Origin: Anaerolineaceae bacterium
GTDB lineage: Bacteria > Chloroflexota > Anaerolineae > Anaerolineales > Anaerolineaceae
Direction of reading: 5' to 3'
NCBI GenBank assembly: GCA_018056725.1
Contig: JAGPFF010000017.1
Coordinates: forward strand, 1 to 41,861
Length of the DNA stretch: 41,861 bases
Shown here: piece by piece, positions 32,198 through 41,832 of the stretch
How the letters are laid out: each line of letters starts with the position of its first letter
Numbering within the stretch: the first letter of the stretch is position 1
Translations under genes and position numbers: made by a program
Notes under the pieces: generated by a model
The model's input: the letters and a program-made list of their open reading frames with translations, nothing else
Databases searched by the model: none
What the model was told of the DNA's origin: nothing

Positions 32198-33430
32198 TCA
32201 ATGCCCGATCAGGGCTTTGATGAATCCTAAAACATTTATCGATTGTCCGGTAAGTAAGTTTTGGGTCTTGAATAATCTTGCGCTCGCCCGCACAAAGACC
32301 CAAGCGGTTCCTGCCAGAAGCGCCAGGGACAATAAGATTTGCCAGATTGGCACACTGGTTGCGGATAGCCGAGTCATCATCGTTACTGGCGAAGTTAATG
32401 GAAAAATACTCAGAAACAGCGCCAGTGGACTGTCAGGGGTTTGTAACAGGCTGCTGATGAAGATCAGCGGGACGACCAATGGCATAATCACTAATGTGGT
32501 TAATTGCGATCCTTCTCGTAGGTTGGGCACCAGTGCGCCGATTCCAGCCATCAGGCTGGCGTAAACGGCATACCCAAACAGGAAGAAAAAGATTCCCCAG
32601 ATAAGAATGGTAGGAGGTAACTGGATCGAAGCAGCTAGTGGAAAACTTCTGCCCGAGAAATTAAGCAGCAACAAGCCAGCGCCAAGCCACACAATAGTTT
32701 GTAGTAAACCGGTGAGTCCGAGTGCAATTATTTTTCCGGTGAGCAGTTCCTGTGGCGTGACCGAAGTGATGAGAATCTCCATGACGCGATTCACTTTTTC
32801 AGTCGAGACGCTGTTGAGCATCAACGAGGAAGACGTCAGAATGACGATGTAAAACAAGAAAGTAATCATGTAGGGGAGGAAAAAAGTAAGCCAGTTTTGT
32901 TCATCTCGCTGGGAACCACTCAGATCAATTGTGCTTACGTTTATCGGGTTTTGTAATCGATACGCCAGATCAAGGTTGCCATCAAGCAGGTTATACGCCA
33001 CCAGCGCGTAAATAGGACTGGATGCTGATTCGGCGCTCAGCGGATTGAAATCAGGGCGAATGTAGAAGATTTCACCGGAAGTCAGATAATCTTCAGGAAT
33101 AAGGTAATAAGCGCTGATTTTTCCCGTGTGAATTGCCTGAATGGCTTCCTCTTCGGTGTTGAACTTCGTGATTAAGTCCTCATCCCCAGGCGGGATGGTT
33201 TTTATCCTTCCGCTATAATCCACAAATCCTTCAAGCGTTTGTTCTTGTTGAGGTGTAAATAGATTGCCTATTGCTTCGCCCGCATCAATCCCGCTTGTCT
33301 TTTGAATCCCCGATATGATCAAAATGATAATAAAACTCGAAACGGGTAAGAGAATCAGAGTCAGCAGAAAGGATCTTCGGGTTACGATGCTAAGGAATTC
33401 ATTTTTAAGAATGATCAAGATTTTATTCAT
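32198..33430 (-). CDS. ABC-2 type export permease (NatB-like), second
   Basis: A 410-residue ABC-2 permease. A first membrane helix (RRSFLLTLILLPVSSFIIILII, from about residue 18), a soluble extracytoplasmic domain of about 160 residues, then five more helices. The motif LNSVSTEKVNRVMEILITSVTPQELLTGKIIALG is the ABC-2 coupling region. Start ATG 33430 follows AGGAAG, right after the stop of the first permease at 33438. It should heterodimerise with that protein. Substrate unknown; relatives (NatB, YhaP) export sodium or peptides. Confidence 0.9.
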   Translation of the reverse strand: MNKILIILKNEFLSIVTRRSFLLTLILLPVSSFIIILIISGIQKTSGIDAGEAIGNLFTPQQEQTLEGFVDYSGRIKTIPPGDEDLITKFNTEEEAIQAIHTGKISAYYLIPEDYLTSGEIFYIRPDFNPLSAESASSPIYALVAYNLLDGNLDLAYRLQNPINVSTIDLSGSQRDEQNWLTFFLPYMITFLFYIVILTSSSLMLNSVSTEKVNRVMEILITSVTPQELLTGKIIALGLTGLLQTIVWLGAGLLLLNFSGRSFPLAASIQLPPTILIWGIFFFLFGYAVYASLMAGIGALVPNLREGSQLTTLVIMPLVVPLIFISSLLQTPDSPLALFLSIFPLTSPVTMMTRLSATSVPIWQILLSLALLAGTAWVFVRASARLFKTQNLLTGQSINVLGFIKALIGH

Positions 33431-33437
33431 GGCTTCC

Positions 33438-34640
33438 TCATTTCCCCTTTTCAAAAGCTTCACGCAGTCTGACTCGTTGCCCATACCTCAACATACCCAG
33501 CCGGAAAATTCGTGCAGAGAGCCAAAGCGAGAAAACTGCCAGCAGAATGAGGAGAACGATCTCAATGGCAATTTGCCATCCAGGTACCGTGGTGAACATG
33601 GCACGCAGGGGCAGGGCAATTGGGGCTGTCAATGGGAAAAGGCTCAGACCAATAGCCAGGGTGCCATTCGGATTAAACATAATTGAGGTTACAAACCACA
33701 ACGGTATCGTAATGGGTAAGGTAAACCAGCCTGCGATTTGCTGCGCTTCTCGACTTTCAGTGGCAGTCGCACCAATTGCCCCCATAGCAGCAGCGACCAT
33801 CACGAAAGCGGGGAGCATGGTGGCAGCCATCAGGAGCAGATACGATACATCGATGGTTGGAATTTCTCCAATGGGGAGGAAGAGGGGAATGAACCGCAGC
33901 GCGATGAGTACAAATAAGATCCAGATGGCTAATTGAGTGAGCCCTACCAACAGGTCACCAAGCACCTTACCGGTCATCAATTGTGTCGGTGATACCGAAG
34001 TCACGATGATTTCCATTGTCCGGTTCTCTTTTTCTTCCACTACCGCTTGCAGGAGATAACTCCCACTGATATTAACGGCAATAATAAAGAGAACTCCCGA
34101 AAGAATCGGTAGCATTATGCTTAACCAATTATCCGCCGCCATTTCTCGTTCACCATCCAGTGAACGGATGATCAGATTATCCCCCTCGGTTAATCGCTTT
34201 GCGATCTCTTTGGGTTGTCCTTGCAACAAATTCAGCTTAAGAAAATCGCCAAAATCACTGGTTACATTTGTGCCGGTTTGAGCGTTTTTGATCAGGGTGA
34301 CCTGACCGGTGGAAAGATAATCATCGCCCAGGATGAAATAAGCCTGAATCGTTTGATCTTCAAACGCTGCTTTGGCTTCCTCTTCACTTTCCATGGGTAA
34401 TATTTCTACATGGTGAAAAAGCTCCATTGGTTTTTCTGGTACCTGAATCGGATGGTCAATTAAGTGATTGGGATCAATATAGCCCACGGGCGCCTGATTG
34501 AAATCCAACCATACGGTGAGCAAACCAATGCCAACCATCACTACTACCATCAATGGCATGCTTAATACACCAAACAGGAAACTTTTCTTTTGCACATGCC
34601 GTTTATATTCGTGAATAAAAACCAGCCAGGTTTTGTTCAT
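33438..34640 (-). CDS. ABC-2 type export permease (NatB-like), first
   Basis: A 400-residue homologue of its neighbour with the same layout: a first helix (KSFLFGVLSMPLMVVVMVGIG), an extracytoplasmic domain of about 150 residues, then a cluster of helices. The coupling segment is VVEEKENRTMEIIVTSVSPTQLMTGKVLG. AGGAG lies about 11 bases before the ATG, which overlaps the ATPase stop by four bases (ATGA). The two permeases differ widely in the soluble domain but share the core, so a heterodimer is likely. Confidence 0.9.
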   Translation of the reverse strand: MNKTWLVFIHEYKRHVQKKSFLFGVLSMPLMVVVMVGIGLLTVWLDFNQAPVGYIDPNHLIDHPIQVPEKPMELFHHVEILPMESEEEAKAAFEDQTIQAYFILGDDYLSTGQVTLIKNAQTGTNVTSDFGDFLKLNLLQGQPKEIAKRLTEGDNLIIRSLDGEREMAADNWLSIMLPILSGVLFIIAVNISGSYLLQAVVEEKENRTMEIIVTSVSPTQLMTGKVLGDLLVGLTQLAIWILFVLIALRFIPLFLPIGEIPTIDVSYLLLMAATMLPAFVMVAAAMGAIGATATESREAQQIAGWFTLPITIPLWFVTSIMFNPNGTLAIGLSLFPLTAPIALPLRAMFTTVPGWQIAIEIVLLILLAVFSLWLSARIFRLGMLRYGQRVRLREAFEKGK

Positions 34641-35542
34641 TGTGAATTCTTCTCCTGACTGACCACCTGAATAAAAATTTCGTCCAATGAAGGCATGGCG
34701 ATTTCAAATTGTTCCAGGAGGATTTTATTTTCTACCAGGATTCTTAAAACATCCTGTGCGGTTCTTCCTTTTTCAAACTTGAGCAGTTTACTCCCATTAT
34801 GATCCCGGATTTCTACCACACCTGGCAATTGCTCTGGCAGTGGATTAAGAGAGCGAACCAGTACGGCATCTGAAGCAAATTGCCGCTGAATTTCAGTCAA
34901 TGATCCATATAACACTGTCTTACCTTGATTGATGAGCGCGATACGATCAGCCAGCTCCTCCACCTGGTGCATCTGATGCGTGCACATGATGATCGTTTTC
35001 CCCTCATCCCTCTTTTCGCGTAAAAGATCCTTCACCATTTGTGTATTGACGGGATCAAGGGAGGAAAAGGGTTCGTCAATGATAATGGCATCCGGGTCGT
35101 GGACCAGGGTGTTGATCAGCTGCGCTTTTTGCTGCATGCCTTTACTTAGTTCTTTTACTTTTTTCCGACTTGAATCGGCAAGGTCGAACCTTTCCAGAAA
35201 ATCGTGAACGCGTTTTCGAGCCTCATTTTCTTCCAGCCCTTTGAGCGTAGCCAGATAAACCAGACAGCGTTCCAGCGGAATATCCTGATAGAGTCCGCGT
35301 TCTTCGGGCAAGTATCCGATCCGATTCTTCTTCTCTTCTGTCATCGGACCGCCGAAAATGCCAACTTTTCCTGCATCCGGTTTAAAAATGTCAAGGATAA
35401 TCCGGATGGAGGTTGTTTTTCCAGCACCATTGGGTCCGAGCAACCCAAAGATTTCTCCGGGATTAACTTCAAAAGAAACGTCCTCAACAGCTTTGACAGC
35501 GCCAAAGGATTTTGCGATTTTTTCGACGAAGATTGTTGACAT
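34637..35542 (-). CDS. NatA-like ABC exporter ATP-binding protein
   Basis: A 301-residue ABC ATPase. Walker A GPNGAGKTT, Q-loop near YLPEERGLYQD, signature LSKGMQQKAQ, Walker B AIIIDEPFSSLD and the H-loop CTHQM. The YLPEERGLY stretch and Gly-Met-Gln-Gln-Lys signature variant mark the NatA/YhaQ-type subgroup. ATG 35542 follows AAGGA; an upstream frame to 35569 has a poorer site. Residues after about 225 are a C-terminal domain common to the subgroup. It heads a three-gene exporter operon. Confidence 0.92.
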   Translation of the reverse strand: MSTIFVEKIAKSFGAVKAVEDVSFEVNPGEIFGLLGPNGAGKTTSIRIILDIFKPDAGKVGIFGGPMTEEKKNRIGYLPEERGLYQDIPLERCLVYLATLKGLEENEARKRVHDFLERFDLADSSRKKVKELSKGMQQKAQLINTLVHDPDAIIIDEPFSSLDPVNTQMVKDLLREKRDEGKTIIMCTHQMHQVEELADRIALINQGKTVLYGSLTEIQRQFASDAVLVRSLNPLPEQLPGVVEIRDHNGSKLLKFEKGRTAQDVLRILVENKILLEQFEIAMPSLDEIFIQVVSQEKNSQ

Positions 35543-35570
35543 AACTAATCCTTTTTCCATTAGGGTCAAA

Positions 35571-35614
35571 TAAAAAAAACCGGCCTTGCTTTAATGTATA
35601 CGAGGAAGGCCGGT
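35571..35614 (-). terminator. Terminator of the nucleoside importer operon
   Basis: AAGGCCGGT/ACCGGCCTT stem (35606-35614 with 35579-35587) and, on the minus strand, eight T directly after it. It lies 18 bp beyond the last permease gene. Confidence 0.85.
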
Positions 35615-35632
35615 GAAAAGTATCACGTTATT

Positions 35633-36919
35633 TTATTCTTTAGTATAAGGCTCCCCATCGGCTGCCGGTACATGACCTTTGCCTACGAAACCGGCGAGCA
35701 CAATCATGGTAATGATGTAGGGAGCGGTGGACATTAAAGTTGACGGGATGACACTTCCCAAGAGGGACAATTTGGAACCAAGTGAGTCGGCGAAACCAAA
35801 GAGGATTCCTGCACCAAGGGCTCCGATAGGTGTGTAATTACCGAAGATCATGGCAGCCAATCCAATGAAGCCTTTACCGGCAGTCATGACCTCATCGAAA
35901 CGCCCCACGGATCCCAGGGTAAAGAACGCGCCTGCCAGCCCAGCCACTGTTCCACCGAGGAGAACTGCCATATAGCGGGTACGGATGACGTTAATTCCCA
36001 GCGTATCGGCTGCTTTAGGGTGCTCTCCTACGCTGCGCACACGCAAGCCCCACCGGGTGGAGAACAAAGCTACTTGCAAAACGATCAGCAGGATGAACAT
36101 CAGGTACACAAAGAAATTGGTATTGAAGAAAATCGGTCCCAGTAATGGGATATTTGCCAGCCCGGGGATTTCTACCCGTGTGAACATGGCAGGGTTGTTC
36201 AGTTCCTGCCGCGTCTGCAGAAATTTTTGAGAGAGGAAGGAAGTCATACCGGTGGAAAACATATTAATTACCGTGCCGGAGATGATCTGATTAATTCTGT
36301 ATTTGATCGAGAGGACCGCATGCAAAGCAGCCAGCAGTACGGCAGAAAGCACACCAAAAAGCAACCCCAGCCAGGCATTATGGGTCAGACTGCCGGCAAG
36401 TGCCCCAACCATTGCAGACATCAACATCATTCCTTCAATGGCAATATTGATGACCCCCGCCCGTTCACATAATATCCCGGAAAATGCGCCCATAGTGATT
36501 GGAACTGCAAGCTGCACTGCACTGGAAAGCATACCCGCCAGATTGAGGGATTTACCCGCTGCCTGCCAGGTTAGGAAGCTGAAGATAAAGAACAGAAATA
36601 CGACACCCACCAACAGGTTTGTCCATCTGCCAAATCCGCGAACCAATTGATAAACGCCAATGACAAGGCTAATACCAATCAAAATGAAAAGCGTCAATTG
36701 AGAATTGACAATCCAATCCCCCATCACGCCAACGGTAATTCCTCCCGGAGTCATGACGAATTTGGTGGTTGTCTCAGGCTGCAAAGTGCGCGCGAAAACC
36801 AGGAAAATGAACACCGCCACTAAAATCTCGATGATGCCGGTCATGAGGCGACGTGTCGTTGAAATTTCAGCAATTTTTGCTCGATGAATGGTCGTGGATG
36901 TAGCAACAGCTGTAGTCAT
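35633..36919 (-). CDS. Nucleoside ABC transporter permease (NupQ/YufQ type)
   Basis: A 428-residue permease of the BPD_transp_2 (branched-chain/ribose) class, with about ten membrane helices. The Gly-rich signature PITMGAFSGILCERAGVINIAIEGMMLM (about residues 140-168) is typical of NupQ. It continues LRVRSVGEHPKAADTLGIN, the family coupling-type loop. ATG 36919 follows GGAGGAGG and overlaps the upstream stop (TAATG). It forms a heterodimer with the preceding permease. The N-terminal 120 residues contain extra helices, longer than the minimal family. Confidence 0.92.
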   Translation of the reverse strand: MTTAVATSTTIHRAKIAEISTTRRLMTGIIEILVAVFIFLVFARTLQPETTTKFVMTPGGITVGVMGDWIVNSQLTLFILIGISLVIGVYQLVRGFGRWTNLLVGVVFLFFIFSFLTWQAAGKSLNLAGMLSSAVQLAVPITMGAFSGILCERAGVINIAIEGMMLMSAMVGALAGSLTHNAWLGLLFGVLSAVLLAALHAVLSIKYRINQIISGTVINMFSTGMTSFLSQKFLQTRQELNNPAMFTRVEIPGLANIPLLGPIFFNTNFFVYLMFILLIVLQVALFSTRWGLRVRSVGEHPKAADTLGINVIRTRYMAVLLGGTVAGLAGAFFTLGSVGRFDEVMTAGKGFIGLAAMIFGNYTPIGALGAGILFGFADSLGSKLSLLGSVIPSTLMSTAPYIITMIVLAGFVGKGHVPAADGEPYTKE

Positions 36920-38208
36920 TATTTACCTCCTCCCCAACCGCTCAAAGTGATCGTGGAAGCTGCCTCTTCTTTCAAAGGCTGGCGGATGCGGTAGATTGAG
37001 CGGATGATGGCGGGTGCTGCCACAAAGATCAGGATGACCGCCTGCAAAATTGTGACGATATCGATTGGAGTTGCAGAAACCACCATCATTTTTGTTGCCC
37101 CATTTTTCAGGATACCGAAGAGAAGCGCGGCGAAAATGACGCCAACCGGATGGTTGTTCCCTAGCAAGGCAAGGGCGATGCTATCAAAACCATATCCCGC
37201 AGAAAGACCGATTGCCATGCTGCGGTTGATTGCCAGAATCTCGTTGCCACCTGCCATACCGGCGAGAGCACCGGAAAGCGCCATGCCAATGATTGTCACC
37301 TGGGTGATGTTTAGTCCTGCATATTTCGCGGCACGAGGGTTTGTGCCCACGGTGCGCAGATTCAATCCCCATGTTGTTTTAAAGAGAAGCCACCATACAA
37401 AGGCGGCAAAAGCCAGGGCGATAAAAAATCCCAGATGGAAACGAATTGGAGCTTTGAAGAATTGCGGAATTTGAGCTGATTTTTCAATGATTGGACTGAG
37501 GGGCATGCCTCCAGTACCGGGGCGGGTCATTGGTCCGGTCAATAAGTATGTGGTTACCCGATATGCAATGTAATTCATCATAATACAGTTGATGACTTCA
37601 TTTCCACCCGTGGTTGCTTTAAGCAGCCCTGGAATCATTCCCCATAGGGCTCCTCCTAACGCCCCAGCCAGAAAGGCAATTGGCATGTGGATATAGCCGG
37701 GCAGACCGTGAAGGGAATAGCCAACGAAAGTCGCCGCCGCCGCCCCCATGAATAATTGACCTTCGACGCCGATGTTGAAGAGTCCGGCTCGAAAAGCCAG
37801 GGCACATGCTAACCCCGCGAATATGTAAGGCGTACTTTGCACCAAACTTTCCAAAATCGGATTGACGGCGTTGCGGATATCCTGGGCGTTTCCACCTCTG
37901 AGCGCGGCGAAAAGTTCGACAGGATTTCCTAGTGAGCCGGTGAGTAAAGCCAGATAGGCAGTGCCAACTTCAGAGAACGCAGTTCCAATGCCTTTCCAGA
38001 AGCTGATCGCGAAGGCATCATAAACCGCAAAACTTGTTGAAGCGATCACAATTGCGCCAATGATCAACCCGGTGATGATTGCCAATACCGGGATCTGGAT
38101 GACAGCCCAAAAACTACGTTTTTTCTTGGTTTTTGAAGGCGCACCCCCATTAATTTCTTCCAAAACAACCTTTCCAAAATCTTGCTTTTCAATGTCTTTT
38201 TTTCCCAA
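36919..38208 (-). CDS. Nucleoside ABC transporter permease (NupP/YufP type)
   Basis: A 429-residue permease of the same class. A charged N-terminus (about 35 residues), then about nine helices. Signature region PYIFAGLACALAFRAGLFNIGVEGQLFMGA (about residue 144) and LNLRTVGTNPRAAKYAGLN later. Start is TTG at 38208 with GAGGTG five bases upstream; no ATG fits. The gene lies 12 bp after the ATPase gene and overlaps the next permease by one base. Confidence 0.91.
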   Translation of the reverse strand: MGKKDIEKQDFGKVVLEEINGGAPSKTKKKRSFWAVIQIPVLAIITGLIIGAIVIASTSFAVYDAFAISFWKGIGTAFSEVGTAYLALLTGSLGNPVELFAALRGGNAQDIRNAVNPILESLVQSTPYIFAGLACALAFRAGLFNIGVEGQLFMGAAAATFVGYSLHGLPGYIHMPIAFLAGALGGALWGMIPGLLKATTGGNEVINCIMMNYIAYRVTTYLLTGPMTRPGTGGMPLSPIIEKSAQIPQFFKAPIRFHLGFFIALAFAAFVWWLLFKTTWGLNLRTVGTNPRAAKYAGLNITQVTIIGMALSGALAGMAGGNEILAINRSMAIGLSAGYGFDSIALALLGNNHPVGVIFAALLFGILKNGATKMMVVSATPIDIVTILQAVILIFVAAPAIIRSIYRIRQPLKEEAASTITLSGWGGGK

Positions 38209-38220
38209 GGCTGCACCTCT

Positions 38221-39780
38221 TTAAAACGTGGTTTCCACAATCTTTTCGCCCTGAGGTTTTTCGATCTTTTCAGGGACAATGCCTGCCATCAATAAACCAA
38301 GGGTTTCTTTTGAAATTTCTCCAGCATTAACGATTGCAAGGACTTTCCCCCGGTACATGACGGCAATGCGATCGGAAAGTTCAATGATCTCATCCAATTC
38401 TGGTGAAACGAGAAGCACAGCACAGCCTTCATCCCTTTTTTGCACAATTCGTTTATGGATGTATTCGATGGACCCCACATCCAAACCACGGGTTGGTTGG
38501 GATGCAACCAGAAGGTGAATGGGACGTGACAGCTCCCGGGCAATGATCACTTTCTGCTGGTTGCCTCCCGAAAGGCTGCCAACCGGCGTGAGCGAACTTG
38601 GAGTACGAATATCGAAATCTTTTATCAATTTATCAGAGTACTCCAAAATCTTGTCATATTGAAGGACAACGCCTCTGGCAAAGGGTTCCTTGTAATAGGT
38701 GCAGAGAACAAGGTTTTCAGCAACCGGGAAAGGCAACACCAATCCATCCGCCTGACGATCTTCCGGGATATGGGCGCTGCCGATCTCAGTGATCTTTCTT
38801 GGAGGAGCATTGGTAATCCTCTGACCTTTGAAGAGGATTTCACCTGCAGCGCATTTTCTCAGACCCGTGATCGCTTCCACCAACTCTGTTTGACCGTTCC
38901 CCTGAACTCCGGCGATGCCAAGAATTTGACTGGCGTGAACATCAAAAGAAACATGATCCACCATGATTTGTTTAAATTGATCCGCCACTACGACATCTTT
39001 TAAAGAGAGAACAACTTCTCCCGGTTCTTTGATATCTTTTTCAACCACCAGGTTTACTTCGCGACCCACCATCATTTCCGCCAGCTCACGTTTATCGGCA
39101 ACCTTTGGGTCTGCTTCGCCAACCACGGCACCACGGCGAATGACCATGATACGATCTGCCACATCAAGCACTTCGCGCAGTTTGTGGGTGATGAAGATAA
39201 TGGATTTACCTTGTTTGACCAGTGAGCGCATGATGATAAACAGATCATCAGCTTCCTGTGGAGTAAGGACGGCAGTTGGTTCATCGAAGATGAGAATGTT
39301 AGCTTCCCGATACAATAGTTTGATAATCTCCACTCTCTGCTGCACGCCCACAGGAAGATCTTTTACATAATCATCCGGGTTGACCTCAAGTTTATATTGT
39401 TGAGAAATCTCATGGATCCTCGCTGCTGTTTTTGGACGGTCGAGAAAAACTCCGGCTTTTACCGGTTCAGAACCTAGCATGACATTTTCGGTCACAGTAA
39501 ATACCGGGATCAACATGAAATGCTGATGTACCATACCAATACCCGAATTGATGGCATCAGTAGGCGAATTGATGATCACTTTTTCACCATTAACCAGAAT
39601 CTCGCCCTCATCTGGCTGGTAGAGACCATAAAGTATGTTCATCAAGGTCGTCTTTCCGGCGCCATTTTCCCCCAGCAAAGCGAGGATCTCCCCCTGATTG
39701 AGATTCAGATCAATATGATCATTTGCCAGCACCCCCGGAAATCTTTTGGTGATTCCTTTAAGCTGTAAGATCGGAGTCAT
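38221..39780 (-). CDS. Nucleoside ABC transporter ATPase with two domains (NupO/YufO type)
   Basis: A 519-residue protein of two ABC domains. Domain 1 has Walker A GENGAGKTT, the Q-loop HQHFMLIPVFTVTENVMLG, signature LPVGVQQRVEI and Walker B LIFDEPTAVLTP. Domain 2 has Walker-A-like GVQGNGQTE, signature LSGGNQQKVIIARE and a Walker-B-like LLVASQPTRGLD, where the catalytic Glu is Gln. This degenerate second site is normal for the sugar/nucleoside group. The ATG follows GGGAG. The gene lies after an attenuator-like hairpin behind the binding-protein gene. Confidence 0.93.
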   Translation of the reverse strand: MTPILQLKGITKRFPGVLANDHIDLNLNQGEILALLGENGAGKTTLMNILYGLYQPDEGEILVNGEKVIINSPTDAINSGIGMVHQHFMLIPVFTVTENVMLGSEPVKAGVFLDRPKTAARIHEISQQYKLEVNPDDYVKDLPVGVQQRVEIIKLLYREANILIFDEPTAVLTPQEADDLFIIMRSLVKQGKSIIFITHKLREVLDVADRIMVIRRGAVVGEADPKVADKRELAEMMVGREVNLVVEKDIKEPGEVVLSLKDVVVADQFKQIMVDHVSFDVHASQILGIAGVQGNGQTELVEAITGLRKCAAGEILFKGQRITNAPPRKITEIGSAHIPEDRQADGLVLPFPVAENLVLCTYYKEPFARGVVLQYDKILEYSDKLIKDFDIRTPSSLTPVGSLSGGNQQKVIIARELSRPIHLLVASQPTRGLDVGSIEYIHKRIVQKRDEGCAVLLVSPELDEIIELSDRIAVMYRGKVLAIVNAGEISKETLGLLMAGIVPEKIEKPQGEKIVETTF

Positions 39781-39852
39781 AGTATCTCCCGAAAAAATGG
39801 TGAAATTTGAAATATTGTATCACAGGCAGGGATTTTTCTATCAATGTAAATA

Positions 39853-39882
39853 AAAAGACTGGAGCGTTCGCTCCAGTCTTTT
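39853..39882 (-). terminator. Attenuator-like terminator between binding protein and ATPase genes
   Basis: A perfect 13-bp stem AAAAGACTGGAGC/GCTCCAGTCTTTT with a 4-nt loop, 15 bp after the binding-protein stop. On the minus strand it ends in TTTTTATTT. Partial read-through would give more binding protein than ATPase and permeases. Confidence 0.85.
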
Positions 39883-39897
39883 CGGTGTAACTGTCAG

Positions 39898-41034
39898 TTA
39901 TTGCTGTTTGTATTCCGGATTCATCGTGATTGTACCAGCGACGATGTCCGCTTTGAGGGTCTCGAGTTCGGTCTTCAGTTCAGCCGGAACGACACTGTCA
40001 AGATTGTGGAACGGGGCGAGGGCGACGCCGCCATTGGCGAGGTTACCAACCACCGAACCACCCTGGAAAGTACCTTCGTAGGCGGATTTGATGACTTCGA
40101 ACGTGGTAACGTCCATCAATTTCATGATGGAAGTCAGGGTGATGTCAGCATAATCAGGGGCAGTCAGGAACCAGTCAGAATCCACACCGATGATGTAGGC
40201 ATTTCCGCGGGCTTTGACGGCAGCAGCAGCACCCAAACCAACAGGTCCAGCAACCGGAACGATGATGTCAGCGCCTTCATCCATGAGGGAGACAGCCATG
40301 TCGTTACCCTTCTGCTGATCGGAGAAGTCATTGGTGAAGAGACCTTCTTTGGCTTCGGTATCCCATCCAAGTACTTCCACTGCGGTACCGTGAACTTCAT
40401 TATAATGAGCCACACCGCGGGCAAACCCATCCATAAAGATGGAAACGGTGGGGATGTTCATGCCACCAAAGGTACCCACTTTTCCGGTTTTAGTCACACC
40501 AGCAGCGAGGTAACCTGCAAGGAAGGCGGCTTCGTCGGTCTGGAACGCCTGACCAACAACATTGGGGATTACGGGGGAATACCCGTAGTCAACGATGGAG
40601 AATTTCACATCCGGGTTGGCTTCAGCTGCAGCTTTGGTTGCATCGCCGAGAAGGAATCCGACGGTGATGATGATGTCGCATTTCTCAGCAATGAAAGCGT
40701 TGATGTTCTTCTCGAAATCAGCGACTTCCTTGGATTCCAGATACTTGGCTTCGATGCCCAACTGGGCAGCTGCATCCTGAGCACCCTTCCATGCGGTTGC
40801 ATTGAAGGATTTGTCATCCACGCCACCCGTATCCGTTACTTCGCAAGCCAGGAATTTGGGAGCTTCGGTAACGACAGGTGCCTCGGTAACAACAGGGGCT
40901 TCGGTTACAACAGGAGCGGGCGCTTCCGTTTCAACGGGAGCCGGTGCTTCGGTTGGCGTGGGGGTAGCGCACGCGCTTAGAACGAAGACAGCGATCATCA
41001 TTACTGACATTACAGCCAACAGTTTCTTTGACAT
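39898..41034 (-). CDS. BMP-family (PnrA-like) nucleoside-binding lipoprotein
   Basis: A 378-residue lipoprotein. Lipobox LSAC with Cys22, then a linker of about 40 residues with VVTEAP-type repeats, then the BMP fold. Diagnostic stretches: VTDTGGVDDKSFNATAWKGA (about residue 66) and later GTFGGMNIPTVSIFMDGFARG and IIGVDSDWF. In the family the Asp/Phe/Trp residues stack with purine nucleosides. GGAGGAGAAGCA lies before ATG. It is the first and probably most abundant product of the importer operon. Guanosine, adenosine or inosine are known ligands in the family; the ligand here is not determined. Confidence 0.94.
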   Translation of the reverse strand: MSKKLLAVMSVMMIAVFVLSACATPTPTEAPAPVETEAPAPVVTEAPVVTEAPVVTEAPKFLACEVTDTGGVDDKSFNATAWKGAQDAAAQLGIEAKYLESKEVADFEKNINAFIAEKCDIIITVGFLLGDATKAAAEANPDVKFSIVDYGYSPVIPNVVGQAFQTDEAAFLAGYLAAGVTKTGKVGTFGGMNIPTVSIFMDGFARGVAHYNEVHGTAVEVLGWDTEAKEGLFTNDFSDQQKGNDMAVSLMDEGADIIVPVAGPVGLGAAAAVKARGNAYIIGVDSDWFLTAPDYADITLTSIMKLMDVTTFEVIKSAYEGTFQGGSVVGNLANGGVALAPFHNLDSVVPAELKTELETLKADIVAGTITMNPEYKQQ

Positions 41035-41064
41035 TGCTTCTCCTCCTACAGAGATTTTGAATTA

Positions 41065-41119
41065 GCGGTAATCATACCGCGCATTAATTTAGTATAACGA
41101 GATTTGTTTTTTGATGCAA
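41065..41119 (-). promoter_or_regulatory. Promoter and leader hairpin of the nucleoside importer operon
   Basis: TTGCAT (41114-41119) and TATACT (41091-41096) on the minus strand with a 17-bp spacer. A short hairpin GCGGTA/TACCGC (41065-41080) falls in the leader. No known riboswitch is recognisable. Confidence 0.7.
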
Positions 41120-41169
41120 GTATCCTCTAACTTAAATTTTATCAAGTCAATCTTTTTCTTCCCGAATCT

Positions 41170-41832
41170 TTACGGGGCGAGGATATTATCTTCAACGGTG
41201 GCTTCTCCTTTTTTTACTCCAAGCATCAGAAACAGTGCGATGATCAGGAAAACTGGACCAAACACCATTACCATGCCATAATTTTGACCACTTAATTGAA
41301 CGATTAACCCATTGAGATTGGGTCCCACAATAGCCGCCAGAGTGGAAAATAGATAATACAACCCGGTGAACGTGCCAATGCGAGAGGCGGTTGTCAGATC
41401 CACCACCATGGGCAGAGAATTGATATTGATCATTGCCCAGGTGATCCCAGCCGCCATCAGGAAGAGATTTACCACGCGAATCATCCCCAGCGCTGGAATC
41501 TTAACCAACTCAATTGTGAGAAAATCAACTGGCAGGATGGCGATACAAAAAACGAGCGCTGCCATGCCAACGATGCCAGCGGAAATAGTTTTTTTCCGAC
41601 CGAACCTGCTTCCCATGATTCCTGCTACTAAGGCGAATAGAACAAAGAAGATTCCCATATGCCCTGACATTCTGCCGGCATCTCCATCGGGAATGCCGAG
41701 ATGTTTTGTGGCATACAAGGTCAAAAAGGATTCCACTCCCTGGTAGGTGAGAAACCAGAAGAAAATTGCCAGCAGAATTCGTAAGCCGCTTTTATCTTTT
41801 TCCCGGATTAATTCCATCAGACTTTCAAACAT
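41170..41832 (-). CDS. MFS transporter, C-terminal half, apparently interrupted
   Basis: The frame from ATG 41832 codes for 220 residues with six hydrophobic segments, corresponding to the second half of a 12-helix MFS carrier, including the loop SRFGRKKTISAGI, typical of MFS between helices. No ribosome site precedes the ATG. In the same frame the sequence before it reads TAT GAA TAG ACC GAA ATA CAG CCC AAT, which looks like coding sequence interrupted by TAG at 41851-41853 (one base from CAG, Gln). The gene is therefore likely a full MFS gene with a nonsense change, whose first half lies outside the window. It might also be a rare half-size protein. Substrate unknown. Confidence 0.75.
   Translation of the reverse strand: MFESLMELIREKDKSGLRILLAIFFWFLTYQGVESFLTLYATKHLGIPDGDAGRMSGHMGIFFVLFALVAGIMGSRFGRKKTISAGIVGMAALVFCIAILPVDFLTIELVKIPALGMIRVVNLFLMAAGITWAMININSLPMVVDLTTASRIGTFTGLYYLFSTLAAIVGPNLNGLIVQLSGQNYGMVMVFGPVFLIIALFLMLGVKKGEATVEDNILAP

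Noticed and set aside
39901..40980. Long open frame opposite the BMP-family binding protein
   Set aside because: It is the antisense of a strongly supported gene, has no ribosome site and no recognisable domain; it reflects codon bias of the true gene.
41145..41185. Hairpin CCCG/CGGG after the MFS gene as a terminator
   Set aside because: The stem is only four base pairs and is followed by A-rich, not T-rich, sequence on the minus strand.
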